Source: Dromiciops gliroides
Taxonomy: Eukaryota; Chordata; Mammalia; Microbiotheria; Microbiotheriidae
NCBI RefSeq assembly: GCF_019393635.1
Contig: NC_057863.1
Location: forward strand, 573,384,284-573,448,283
Direction: 5' to 3'
DNA length: 64,000 nt
The translations under genes and the position numbers were made by a program. Below the pieces are notes generated by a model that saw only the letters and a program-made list of their open reading frames with translations, was not told the DNA's origin and did no database searches. This document shows positions 1 through 12,600 of this stretch, one piece after another. Each line of letters begins with the position of its first letter. Position 1 is the stretch's first letter.

Positions 1-150
1 CCATACTTGGCATATAGTAAGGGCTACATAAATGTTAGCTATTATTATCATCTTGTGGGATTGTTATGAGGATTAAATGAGATAATAGTTGTAAAACACA
101 CTTAGCAAAGAACCTGGCACATAGCAGTTGCTATATAAATGTTTATTTCC
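1..150 (+). repeat. MIR/THER1 3' ends, two in tandem
   Basis: Two consecutive MIR-like 3' ends: GGCATATAGTAAGGGCTACATA, shortened here to its core ATAGTAAGGGCTACATAAAT, then AATGAGATAATA...CCTGGCACATAGCA. Ancient CORE-SINE remnants. Confidence 0.55.
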
Positions 151-496
151 TTCTTTCCCTTCGTATTACTATCACTACATTGTATGCTTCTTGAAGGTCT
201 ATGTTTGATTCAATTTCATATTTCCCAAAGTACATGGCACAGTGCCATGTATGGTCAGAGAAATATTTGCATATTTGTGAAAACTAAATTAGCTAAGACC
301 TGGATGGTTGGCCAAACTCTCAAGGAAAAGACAAGATAAAAGAAGATAAGCTTTAGGAATATGTTCTATAATAGCCCATGGATCATGATGATGCAGACTA
401 GGGGTTTATTTTAGCAAACTTTTGTGGGATGTTTATGTTTATGTGTAGGAGATGCAGACTTGAAACAGAAGTTTCCAAGGATGCTATTAATTGATT

Positions 497-642
497 TTTT
501 TTTTTTGGCGGAGCAATGGGAGTTAAGTGACTTGACCAGGGTCACACAGCTAGTAAGTGTCAAGTGTCTGAGGCCAGATTTGAACTCAGGTACTCCTGAA
601 TCCAGGGCCAGTGCTTTATCCACTGCGCCACCTAGCCGCCCC
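497..642 (-). mobile_element. Mar1/WSINE1-type SINE
   Basis: Antisense copy with T-tail at left and head CACCTAGCCGCCCC at right. Flanked by a perfect 13-bp duplication CTATTAATTGATT (484-496, 643-655). It generates short spurious ORFs. Confidence 0.93.
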
Positions 643-828
643 CTATTAATTGATTCTTACCTTCCCACTTGCTCAGAAGGCTACAGAATTGACAGTGGTT
701 TACTTTTAATTTGCCTTAAGAATACCTTAGAACAATACTCATTTTAATTGAATAATTTTAAACTTTCCTGTCAATTGTAATTATGAAATAAGCTTAACAA
801 ACTGATCTCACCTTCTGATTTTCTAATT

Positions 829-1045
829 CAGTGGTTCTCAAAGTGGGAACCATTGGTGGTTGCCAAGATTCTTTCAGGGGGTCCAACAAGTCAAAGTTAT
901 TTTCATAATAATACTAAGATGTTTTCCTTTATAATACAGTAAATATTAACAGATATGATTCACATAAATGAAAGCACTTTAGTGCAGTCCTCAATAATAT
1001 TTAGGGCTGTAAAGGGGTCTTGAGACCAAAGTTTGAAAACCATTG
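829..1045. mobile_element. Non-autonomous hAT-like DNA transposon
   Basis: Terminal inverted repeats CAGTGGTTCTCAAA (829-842) and TTTGAAAACCATTG (1032-1045), 12 of 14 matching, around an internal GGGGTCC / GGGGTCTTGAGACC pair. Typical of Charlie/MER5-class elements. The 8-bp target duplication is decayed. Confidence 0.65.
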
Positions 1046-1156
1046 CGCTGATTTAAAAACTTTTAAATTTAAAGAGGAAAGCTAACTTTTTTATTCATGA
1101 CCATTTAAAAATACTTTGTAAAACTGATTCTTTTGTTTTGGTAGTTATGTTAGTTT

Positions 1157-1320
1157 TCCCCCCTTTTTCTTTCTTTCTTTCTTTCTTTTTTTGGTGGGGC
1201 AATGAGGGTTAAGTGACTTGCCCAGGGTCATACATCTAGTAAGTGTCAAATGTTTGAGTCCGGATTTAAACTCGGGTCCTCCTGAATTGAGGGCCAGTGC
1301 TTTATCCACCTAGCTGCCCC
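1157..1320 (-). mobile_element. Mar1/WSINE1-type SINE
   Basis: Antisense copy with a (TTTC)n/T tail at 1160-1192 and a slightly deleted head before CACCTAGCTGCCCC. Confidence 0.9.
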
Positions 1321-1834
1321 TGCACCATTCTTTTATAACCAATAATTAATCTATAAATTCTGATAAAGGGTTTTCCAAGGAACCTATCACTTTTGAATGA
1401 GATTTGGGGATGGAGGTGATTGACATTAGTTCTAATGGCCTGAATTTTCTTTCATTTAATTGCTATAGCAAATACAAATAAATTATACAAGCTGTTCGTA
1501 GAATGTGTTCTCAATTTCATTTTTTAAAGAGTATGGTAATTTTATCCTGCCAAGATGAAAGAATTATTATGTATAAAGGACACAAGGATGAACATTAGAA
1601 ACAGTAAAGATGAATTTGAACAAAAGTTCAAAATTAGAGGATCATCTGAATATGGAATATATTTTTCTTAAAAGAATGAGAGAAAGTGTCCTTCTATTGC
1701 TTACACTGTATACATGCAAATATGTTGGGCAAGTGGGAGAGTGAAACTGTTCTAAAGTAGTTGATGAGTGTGCTGGACAAGCAAATTTCCATTTGAAAAG
1801 TAATTCACCAGACAATAATAGTTTGTAAATAAAC

Positions 1835-2046
1835 ATTTCCTTAATATCATAGAATTCCTTTTCCTTTAAAAAGAAGATTCAGTATACAAACCTTGTTCTA
1901 ATTCAGTTTACCATATAAGTTTCCTTCCACAGAAGCAAAATATTTCCTTAAGACCATAGAATTCATTTTCATTTAAAATGTAGAATCAGTATACAAACCA
2001 GTTATAATTCTTTTTCCCACATATGTCTCCTTCTTGGGAAGCAAAT
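1835..2046. repeat. About 106-bp imperfect tandem duplication
   Basis: Two units (about 1835-1940 and 1941-2046) share ATTTCCTTAA, ATAGAATTC, TCAGTATACAAACC, CTCC/TTCC and GAAGCAAA in the same order. Unique-looking DNA in CKAP2 intron 6. Confidence 0.7.
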
Positions 2047-2305
2047 GTGCAATCTGTACTTTTCAGTTATATTTCTTGTTCCAAATTAATAAACTTTATC
2101 CTGTTTTATGTAGTATTTATAATTAGCTCACCAAGCCCTGATCATCCCTGGAAAACTGATAAAAATTTTCTAAAAGAAACCAATATTAAAATGTGATTCC
2201 CTCCAAACTATATAATTAACTAATTTCCTATAAGTTATAGTAATAGTTTCTAGAATAATTATGATAATCACATCATAATAAAGACTAATAAATTCTAGTT
2301 CTTAC

Positions 2306-2476
2306 CTGAGCCCCTGCAAGAATGGCTTTTTCATATATTGCAATGATATTTTCAAGCGGGCTTGTAATTGGTTCAAGGCGTGCAAGGCATACCCAATACT
2401 TAACAAGTTTCTTGGCATCTGGAATTTTTACAATGAGCTCCTCCAGTGTTAAAAGTACTTCTTCCCTTGGACATCC
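2306..2476 (-). CDS. CKAP2: CKAP2 coding exon 6
   Basis: 57 clean codons from GCPREEVLLTLEELIVKIPD through AKKLVKYWVCLARLEPITSP to AILAGAQ, acceptor TTTAG, donor GTAAGA. Strong match to the conserved C-terminal domain. Phase 0 at both ends. The next exon was not found down to position 1. Confidence 0.95.
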
Positions 2477-5400
2477 CTAAAGTTGAAGAACAAAAAAGTG
2501 GGGTTTGGAGGTACTAAGTTTTACTTCTTTTCTCATATATAATAGTTGAGATGCTTCTTAATGTCAAATGCCTGAGTGAGAGCAAAAGGAAAAGTTGATA
2601 AAAAGAGGTCTGGATTAATTACCCCAGGAATTTTTTTTTTAAGTTAACTATTATGATTGTTATAGTGGGATCAAAAAGATCAGATGTATAAAATGTCTAC
2701 TTTAATTGAATTTTTTCCCATAAGTAACTTCAGTTTTTACCCATGTAAAAGCAAATGTTAATGCCTAAATAATGTAAATTTGAGACTGGCTTGCAGAATA
2801 GGCGCTCAGCTTTTAATTTCCTTAAGAATAACATAATCTGCTTACTCAATGATATCCCCCAAAAAGCATTTCAGCCTTTGTTTTGGTGATCAATCCAATC
2901 CTTGATATGTTAGAAAATAGAGTGAACTTAATGTCAAAGGCCTTGAATTCAAGTTCTCTAGCTCTGCCACATACTCACTGTATAATTTTGGGCAAGACAC
3001 TTCACTTGTCTGGCACTGGTTTTCTCATCTATAAAATTAAGAGGTTGACGGGATGATTTCTTTCTAAAGTTCCTTCTAGGTTCTAATATCCTTCAGCCTA
3101 TGGGTTAGTTTCCCTAAAATTTTGGCATTTTGACTTAATAACAGAGAATCTTTACTTGGAGGGTCACATTGTGACTAAGTCCATAGAAAGAAGTACCTAC
3201 ACAAGTTTTTCTGCAATTCTACTTTTCAGTGAAGTTTCCAGGAATACATGTATATACAAAAAGAAAAATGGGGACCACTCATTTTTGTAAGCTAGTATCT
3301 CAGTTTCTTTTTAAAGGATAATCTTTATAATTTATTTTCAAAAATAACCAACATCTTGACTTCCTGCAAAACTGCAAAAGTATGCATACTATTTCTTTCC
3401 TCCATTAAATCACTTTCAATCCATTCACAATCTAGTGCTAATATGCACTAATGCATAATAGCACTAGTGCTAATATGGCTCTATAAGTCTAATCAGTAGC
3501 TTTTTTAAACACTTTGAAAAATGAGAAGACTTTTGGTCTTCTGAAATTTAACCTAACCTTCTGTGGTAAAATAAAAGAACAAGAAAATCTTTTACGATAC
3601 TAAGGTAAACAGCCTTAGCTCAGAAGATAAATAATTAGTATTACAGCTTCTGCAGGTTCTTAGGACCACAGAAGTTTTGGAAAAAAGTAACATCATGAAC
3701 AAGTCATAAAGGAGCTCCCAAAGGAAAAACAAAAACCTGGGACCAGAAAGATTTAGAGCAAATTCTAACATTCAAAGACTAATTAATTCTAATACGGTAC
3801 AAACTGTTTACAAAAGTAGGAAGAGATCTACCAAATTCTTCTATGAAAAATTGGTGTATATAATGACTAAGCTTGACCCTGGAAAAGAGTTGACAAATTA
3901 CACCTCCCTCCCTCCCTTCTTTGTAGAAGTGGCAAACTACTTGTGTGGGAATATGGCATATATTGTCATACACAGTTGATATGTTAGCTGATTTTATTGA
4001 ACTACTTTTTATATCTGTCACAAGACATAGCTCACTGGAAGGGAAGAGGAAAGACATTTATTCTGGAGGAAAAAAGGAAGGAAAGATGGAAGGGGGAGGG
4101 AAAAGGAAAGGAGGATGGAAGGAAGGAAATATGCAAGCATATTAAGTGCCAACTATGTACCAAGTATTGTGCTAAGCATTTTACAAATATTCTCTCATTT
4201 GAGCTTTATAACAACCCTGGGGGTTAGGTGCTATTATTGTCTCCATTTTACAGTTGAGGAAACTGAGGCAGACAGAAGTTAAGGAACTTGTCCAGTATTA
4301 CACAGTTATTAAGTGTCTAAAGCCAGATTTAACTTGGGTCTTCTTGATTACAAGCCCAGTGCTCTACTCACTTTACCACCTAGCTGTCTCTGGAAAGGAA
4401 GGAGATGTAAAAATAAAAGTTATCAATTAAAAATACGATAAAACTTAAAAGAAAAAGTAGTATGTAGAGTATTACATGTCTGTATATGGCCAGAGATCAA
4501 AGTGCTATAGTAGGGCAACAGTTAAGCTAAGTATTTTTTAATTTGGCTGTAGCCCATAAAAAGCAACAGGTGATCACAGTAACATCAAAAAAAATGAGCA
4601 AGAAATATCAATTTTCTTACCTCCTTGTGGCTTCTTCCTTATGCTCCCATAAGATCCTTACTCCTCCAGTCAAATTATATCAAGAATTCAGCTAGTGAAA
4701 AGATTTCTACCCCAACCCCTCCCCTCTTCTCAGTGTCTCAGAAATCTGAAAGACAGAAGCTTGCTCAGGCTATGATAGCTAATGTGTCACATTAGAGATT
4801 AACCAAAGAACTGAGGAAAAGAGGGAACTGGGACAGGACACACATGTCAGAGCTGTGTGGAAATCCACTGAACTTGAAGGAAAGAGCCCAGCATCCAACT
4901 GAGGCCAGTTCAGTCCCCACAGAAGTTACTTGGGGGCAGAGACAAAGGCTGGTAAAATGTCAATTTGAAGAAGCTGAGATAGCTTTGAGATCCTGACTCC
5001 ATGGAAACTGTCATCAGAGAAGGCGTTATAAAATGAGCAATAGAAGGACTTTAAAAAAAAAGACTGCTGTTGCCAAAGATCTCAGGAAGAAAAAACTAAA
5101 TTAAAGGTCATGAACATAAGTAGATAAACCAGCAGGAAAGATAATAACAGAAGGGAATATGGTCTTTTGATCAAATAAAACAATCCAAGCATTTATGAAT
5201 AAATATCTCAAAACAAGGGAAAACTGATTATCTGATGAGGCAGAGGGACCCTGGGGATCCCTAAGAGAGCAAGGAAACCCAAAAAAGATGTTCCTGAATG
5301 ATTTAAAGGAGAAATAACAATACTGAAAGCAGAATTTTTGGTCCATTCAGCAGAAATAATTGGCAGAACAGAAAAATTTGAATTCACAGTGGCAAGTCTT

Positions 5401-6593
5401 ACTAAAGAAAATAACTAGGAAAGCAACTATATGGAAATAAAGAACATTCTGGAAGAGAAGCAAAAAGCAATAATATTAAAAGACAGCATGATCTCCATAC
5501 AAACAATGATCTTGAAGACAGGAAATGGAATATTATTCTTCTCTAAGAAATGGGAAATATGAATGCAGAAAAGCATGGAAATATCTACATGAACTGATGC
5601 AGAGTCAATTAAGGAGAAGAAAACAACATACACAATAACTCCAACAATGGGAACATAAAGAATAATCACTCATACAAAACAGAATTATAAGTAGATATGC
5701 AAAAAGGTTAAAGTAAGAAGCATGGCTCAAAAGAAGATATGAGAAACATTCCCATCCCACCCCTTTGCAAAGCTGGAAAGGTCCATAAGTGTTATACATT
5801 GGAAATATTTTTGGTCTTTTTTGATGTATTGATCAGTTATACTAATATTTCCCTTTTTTGCCTTTCAAAAAAAACTACTGGGGCAGCTAGGTGGTGTAGT
5901 GGATAGAGCACCGGCCCTGGAGTCAGGAGGACCTGAGTTCAAATCCGGCCTCAGACACTTAACACTTAACTAGCTGTGTGATCCTGGGCAAGTCACTTAA
6001 CCCCAAATGCCTCACCAAAAAATTTTACAAAAACAAAACAAAACACAAAAGAACCTACTCTTTGATATATGAAGTGCCTCTCTGGAGGAAATGTGGAAGA
6101 GACACTAGGGGAAACTATGATGATGTAAAAACCATTCATCTAAAAACTTTTTTTTTTTTTTAAAGAATTCACAAGGATTGATAGGCAATTACAGGGTTTG
6201 TGGTTTTGTGTGTTCTTCCAAAAGGTGGCTGGTGCTTTTAATGTGTAATATTTTATCTCAGTACTATGAACTACCAATCAGTACATGTACTTAAATAGTG
6301 GAAGGATGAAAAAAGTTTTAATTTATAAATATTTTTGATGAAGACTTACTTTAAGTGAGAAAAGAAAAAAGGAATTTCAAAATCTTATTACCATTCTGCT
6401 ACAAATATTTATCATCGGGGCAGCTAGGTGCACAGTGGATACAGCACTGGCCCTGGAGTCAGGAGTACCTGAGTTCAAATCTGGCCTCAGACACTTAACA
6501 CTTACTAGCTGGGTGACCCTGGGCAAGTCACTTAACCCCAATTGCCTCACCAAAAAAGAAGAAAGAAAGAAAGAAAAGGAAAGAAAGAAAGAA

Positions 6594-6637
<44 letters not shown>

Positions 6638-9600
6638 AGAAAGAAAGAAAGAAAGAAAGGAAATATTTATTACCTATTAAAATCCACTACGGTAAACAAC
6701 ATTTGTGACTCAAATAATGGGACTAATTTTCCTACTTCCATCACTGAGACCTTTGAAATATTTCCATAAATTGGTTTACTCAAAAATATGATTTTTATAC
6801 AAAAAATCATTAATCTCACAAATGAAATTAGTAAAACATGACTGATAAAACTTGGATAAACAAGACCGATGTGATATAAATGAAGCAATAAGTATCGAAT
6901 TAAAGACTACATACCTTATTAATTAAGTTCAAGTACTCAGAAAATATTTTGTTAACTTTATCAGTGAATAATCTTTGCTCATCTTCTTCTGCAATGGTGG
7001 TCCAGAAAGACTCAACTGGTTTTTCTTTTGCAATTCCATCTTAGGTGGAGCAGATAAACCAGATGTAAGTGGTCTTTTTAATTTCTCTTCTTTTGTCATT
7101 TTGCCACTCAACCAGACGAGCTCTAAAATTAGAGGCAATATATTAGGATCATAGATACAGAACTAAAAGAGACCCTATAAGTCATCTACTTTAACCCACG
7201 TATGTTTACAGATGAGGAAACTGAAGTCCAGAGAGGTAAAATAATTTACCTAAGGTTTTACAAATTTTAAGTATCACAGTCAGGCAAACCTGGGTCTTCT
7301 GACTATAAAGCTAATGATTTCTACTGAACCATGTTGCCATTCTAAGATTCAGCAGGACTTTCAAAGTTGGTAGGGTGGAATGAATTCAGGACTATAAGAA
7401 AGCATCTGAGTTGCACATAGCCAGGCTTTTAGATTTAGGTGTCTCAAGGGTCCCCAAAGAACTATGTTTCAATTTTTATTTTTTAAAAAATATAAAAACA
7501 TCTGAACATTGCTTTGCTCTAGGTTTTTAGGGGGCATCTTTCTAGAATAGTTACAATAGAGAGTTTAAAGTTATTTGCAATCCACGGAAGAGAAAATGCA
7601 TGCCTACTAGATTGTATTGTACTATAAAGCAATTTGCAAACTATTATGAAGATAATTATCTAGCAAACTTTTTCAGTAATTTCTTTTTACCTTCTCTCTT
7701 CTGCTGATTCTTTGGTTAGTGCAGTTTTTCCTGTATTGATAGGTGCTTTTGCTAAAGTGTATCTTCTCTTAAGAACAGTTTTGGAATCCTCTCTGAATTT
7801 GCTACTGAAAGTTGAAGCAGGTTGGATTCAGAAACCACAAATAGTTGCAGCCATAGATGTCCTAAATTTTGATAGTGCTTCATTTTCTTTTATACCAGAA
7901 ATAGGGTTTGTCCTGACATTTGGTTGAACGGATTTGAAAAAGGTAACTTCTTTTTATGAGGCTCTCTTCGGATAGTAACATTGACAGAGGTTCTAACAGT
8001 GGCTTCTTTCTCCTTGTTCTGGATAGCATCAACCTGATTTTTCCTGGAGGGCTGGAAGGCAGTTTTGTTCTGGGAAGAAGCAGTACCATGAGATTTAGTG
8101 GAAACAGTAAGAGATGTTGTTTTTACCACCTTTCACGGCTACATTGGTGCTGCTTACAGTCTGAGGCCTTGTTCGAGGAACAGTAGTTGAAGTCGTCTTA
8201 CTTGTCAAAGAATTTTCATCAGTAACCGCTGATGGCTTTCGAAAAGAGTTAACTTTAGATTGGACAACTTTACCACGATAAGAGCCAAGGACTGGTTTCT
8301 TTGGCAAGGTAGCATCTTGCTTCAACTTCTCTGCAACTAGTTGTTTCTCCTTACTATTTTTTTTTTAAGGCGAAAGTTTTGGCTAAGTGACACACAACGA
8401 ATTTTAGGGTCATCTTCACTTGGTATTTTTATAGTCTGATCACAGTTCTCAGGATGACATACATCAATATCTACAGCTGAATTTGTCGATTTTAAAGGAA
8501 TGCCATTTCTTTCTACTGTTGTAATATTTTTTCTCCATATGGGCCGATTAGCATTTTCTTTATCATCCTAAAATAATTAATTAGATGAGTCAGTGATTTA
8601 TGATTAATTTCTATGAGAGAAAATGTTAATAAAAAAAAGAAAAGAAACAAGTATAGAATTAAACTATAAAACTGAAAAATGAAGGATTCAATTATTGGAC
8701 TTACCATTTTGGTAGTGGTAAGATTCAGAGCTTTTGGCACCTTTTGGACTGGGTCTCCAGATAATTTTTTATTACAAGTAGTATTGCTTTAAAAAGATAA
8801 ATGACAAAGGAAAAATTTAATTATTTGAACTGTTTAAGTATACATGTTCCCTATACCCCCAACATTTACTTTTGAAGCTCTCATTTATAAAAAGTCCATG
8901 GGCTAATTATAATAACTTTCATTTATTCAATTTAAGTATACTTCTTTAAAAACTTCTTAACATAATACTTTGGGGGCAGGACAATGGGGGTTAAGTGACT
9001 TGCCCAGAGTCACACAACTAGTAAGTGTCAAGTGTCTGAGGCTGCATTTGAACTCAGGTCCTCCTGAATCCAGGGCCGGTGCTTTATCCACTGTGCCACC
9101 TAGCTGCCCCTATTTCCTGCTTTTTTAAGCAGAATCACAACTTTTATTGGTCATTTGTCATAAGCATAACTGTGAAGAGGAAAAAAATTCTGAACTAGAT
9201 GAGGATTAAAAAACTCTGGAATGGGAGTCAGAACACATTAGACCACTTACTATATGGCTTCAGGCAAATCATAAACTCTTTATGCCCTCACCTAAAAATG
9301 GGAATAATAAACTCTGCTCTTCCTACATTACAGGGTTGCTGAGAAGATCAAATAGAATGATGTAGGTAAAAGCTCTTTAAAAAACTGTAAAGTATTAAAA
9401 TGATCACTAAAATGTCCATATCGTTGACCCAAAGATTACCCCCAAGATCAAAACAGGAAAAAAGGTCACATATAGTAGATAGGAGCACCGGCCCTGGAGT
9501 CAGGAGGACCTGAGCTCAAATCCGACCTCAGACACTTAACACTTACTAGCTGTGTGACCCTGGGCAAGTCACTTAACCCCAATTGCCTCACTAAAATAAA

Positions 9601-12600
9601 AGGTCACATATAAACCAAAACCTGGAAACAAAGTAGATATCCATTGACTGGAAAATGGCTAAACAAATTATGCACAAAACCAGAATATACTACAATATAC
9701 AATATTGCTATGGCACCAAAAAATATGATGAATACGAATACAGAGAAGCATATGAAGACATGAAAAATAATTAGTAAGGAAAACCATATCCCTTCCTTCT
9801 TTGCTATGGTACAGAACACAGCATACACTTTAGGTGTGCTCAATATGTTGGCTTGTTTTGCTGAACTGCTTTACCCCATTTTTCTCTCTTTTATTTGTAA
9901 TTATAAGATAGCTTTGGAGGGAGGGTATGTGGAGAGGATAGGGAAGGAAGGATATATTGGGAAATGAAGGTGACATAAAAAGAAAAGATAATAAAACCTC
10001 AGGGTATATTGATGTGTATAACGTTGTTTTGCCCCTCACTAAAGGACCCCAGATTGCTATAGGTTTTTTCCCTGATGTTTTATTTATAAATGGTTTTTGT
10101 TTCTATTAGTAGTCACCTTCCTTTGCTCTCAATCAAGCTTCCTTTCTCCTTTTAAATCTGCTGACTTTGATATAAGATAACCAAGTTTGCTAAAACTGTG
10201 TGTACAAATAGCCTCTGAATGGGTGAGGGCCTGAAGGACTCTTCTGTGAAGACATGAGCTTTAATGATATCTATTTTTCCTGTTCATAAGCCTTTTTAAT
10301 TTTCTTTCTGGTTCTAGCCTATGTACACAGCCCTTGGCTGTTCTGGTCCAACGTCTTTATCAATGTCTTGAATGATGATGTAATATGGTATGACTATCAA
10401 ATGTGCAGCTTACCAAGTTGGAAGAGATACCTAATATGGTAGATGATATAACCAGGACCAGGGGCAGCTAGGTGGCGCAGTGGATAGAGCACTGGCCCTG
10501 GAGTCAGGAGTACCTGAGTTCAAATCCAGCCTCAGACACTTAACACTTACTAGCTGTGTGACCTTGGGCAAGTCACTTAACCCCAATTGCCTCACTAAAA
10601 AAAAAAAAAAAGATATAACCAGGACCCCCCAGAAAATTCTGACAAGCTAGAACAAGGAGTAAAATCTATTTAAATTAAATTCAACAGGTAAGAACGTAAA
10701 GTCCTGCACTTAAGTTAAAAGAAAAAAAAAAGTTACAAATATTGAATGGAGATCTGCCTAAAAAGCAGCTCATATAAAAAGACCTGGGAGTTTTAATAGA
10801 TTGCAAGCTTTATATGATTTAATGGTATGACAAGTAACCCATAGATTCTTATGTTATATAAAAACTACAATCACCAGAAGAAGGGAGGTAATAGTCCAAC
10901 TGTACTGTGTCCTGCCTCATACTATATTATATTCAGTTCTAAGTGCAACTTTTTCAGAGGCATTAATAAGAGGAAGGTAACCAAGACTGCAAAGGTAATA
11001 ACTGAAATTATTTTGCTATTATATTAATAACCAATTTTAAAATTAGGATCCAGGCTTTTCTCCTTTTATTTCCTTTTTCTTTATTTCTTACGTTCCAGTC
11101 ATTATAGAAGGTCAGTCTCTGAAAGACATGACTAATAGATGAAACTGCCCTAACCTCTGGGAACATGCTCCTCAATCTTGGGGGGATCCCACCCAACCAG
11201 GAGACCTTACTTCTGTTTAGAGTATAAATAGAAGAACCCTGTCTGGGGGAGTTCTTGCCCCAAGGAAATGAGCCCCTGTCCTTGTTATCCTCCATTAGAA
11301 TTAGGATGACCTAGATAACGAAGGAGAAAATCAACCAGAGTGGTCAAATGGAGATGGATTCCCCTGTCCAGATTGCTGGAGGTGGCTGAGTCTCATGATC
11401 AAGCCATTTTCTCAGCAGGGGGTGCTTAAAACTTCTAGTTCACCTCCTCATTAACTGTCCACCAATTAGGGTTGATTTTTACTTATCAGGGACATTTCCT
11501 TTTTTATTTTTTTTTTTGGTGGGGCAATGGGGGTTAAGTGACTTGCCCAGGGTCACACAGCTAGTAAATGTCAAGTGTCTGAGGGCCGGATTGAACTCAG
11601 GTACTCCTGAATCCAGGGCTGGTGCTTTATTCCACTGCGCCACCTAGCTGCCCCCGGCATTTCCTTTTAAAAAAATATTTAAGGCTTCCAGGCTGTCCAT
11701 GTTTTTGTCTTTTAGTTTTCTGACAGAAACCACTGGAGCATCAATTTTATCGATTATTCGCTAGCCTAATTAATAGATTATTAGTTACCCAGAAATGCTG
11801 TCTCATGGTTTTTCATTTGTCACAATAATAAAACTAACAATTATATAGTTCTTTAAAATTTACAAAGTGCTTTCTTCAAAACAATTCTGTGTATATAGCA
11901 CAAATATTATTCTTAATTTACAAATGAAGCTTAGAGAGGCCAACTGAATAGCCTGATCATAAAGCTACCAACTGTTATTAAAGCCCAAAGCTTAGAAGTG
12001 TCAAAGTTCAGACAAAATGGCTTATCTTCTTGTTTCAAGATCAATACTCTCAGGCTCAAAACTCCCTGAAGAGTTATAATTTTAAAGACAGATTACTTAC
12101 TCTGCGAGACTGAAAAAGAAAGAAGAACCAATGGATATAAGGTCCAGGGAGAAAGATTTCAGCACAATATATGGAAGAATTTTCCAACAAACTGATATCC
12201 ATAATCAGAAGCTCAAGTAGAGGCTGGTCAAGTATTTGTTCAGGTATGTCATAAAGAGAAATGCATACTTGAAGTAAAAGTCGAAATAAAATGAAAATCT
12301 ATTTTTAAATATAGCAGTTCACTCATATAGGGTTTGGAGAACAAGTCTATCCATATCATAGAAGGGAAATCAGGAAAGGCATTTGTAGGCAGGTACATCT
12401 AAGTGGAACCTTGAAAGAAACTAATATTTCCAACATGTGGAGATGAAAGAAAGAGCTTTTCAGACATAGGGGCAGGCATCCTATACAAACACTTGGTGGT
12501 AAGCAGAAGAAAAGTGACACAAGTAGGGCAGCCTAGTGTGGGCAGTAACTAGAGTGTGAGAGAAAGACTTTATTTGAAAGGCTTTGGATACCAGACAAAT

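Noticed and set aside
4060-4140. Purine-rich stretch with GGAAGG repeats as a CRISPR-like or satellite array
   Set aside because: Irregular low-complexity sequence without spacers or a fixed period.
7691-8567. CKAP2 as a processed pseudogene
   Set aside because: Introns and splice sites are retained at all six exons and the promoter is present, so it is not a retrocopy.
10460-10550. tRNA-like heads of the SINEs (A-box-like GGCGCAGTGGATAGAGC and B-box-like GAGTTCAAATCC)
   Set aside because: Part of dispersed SINEs; no cloverleaf that would support a functional tRNA gene.
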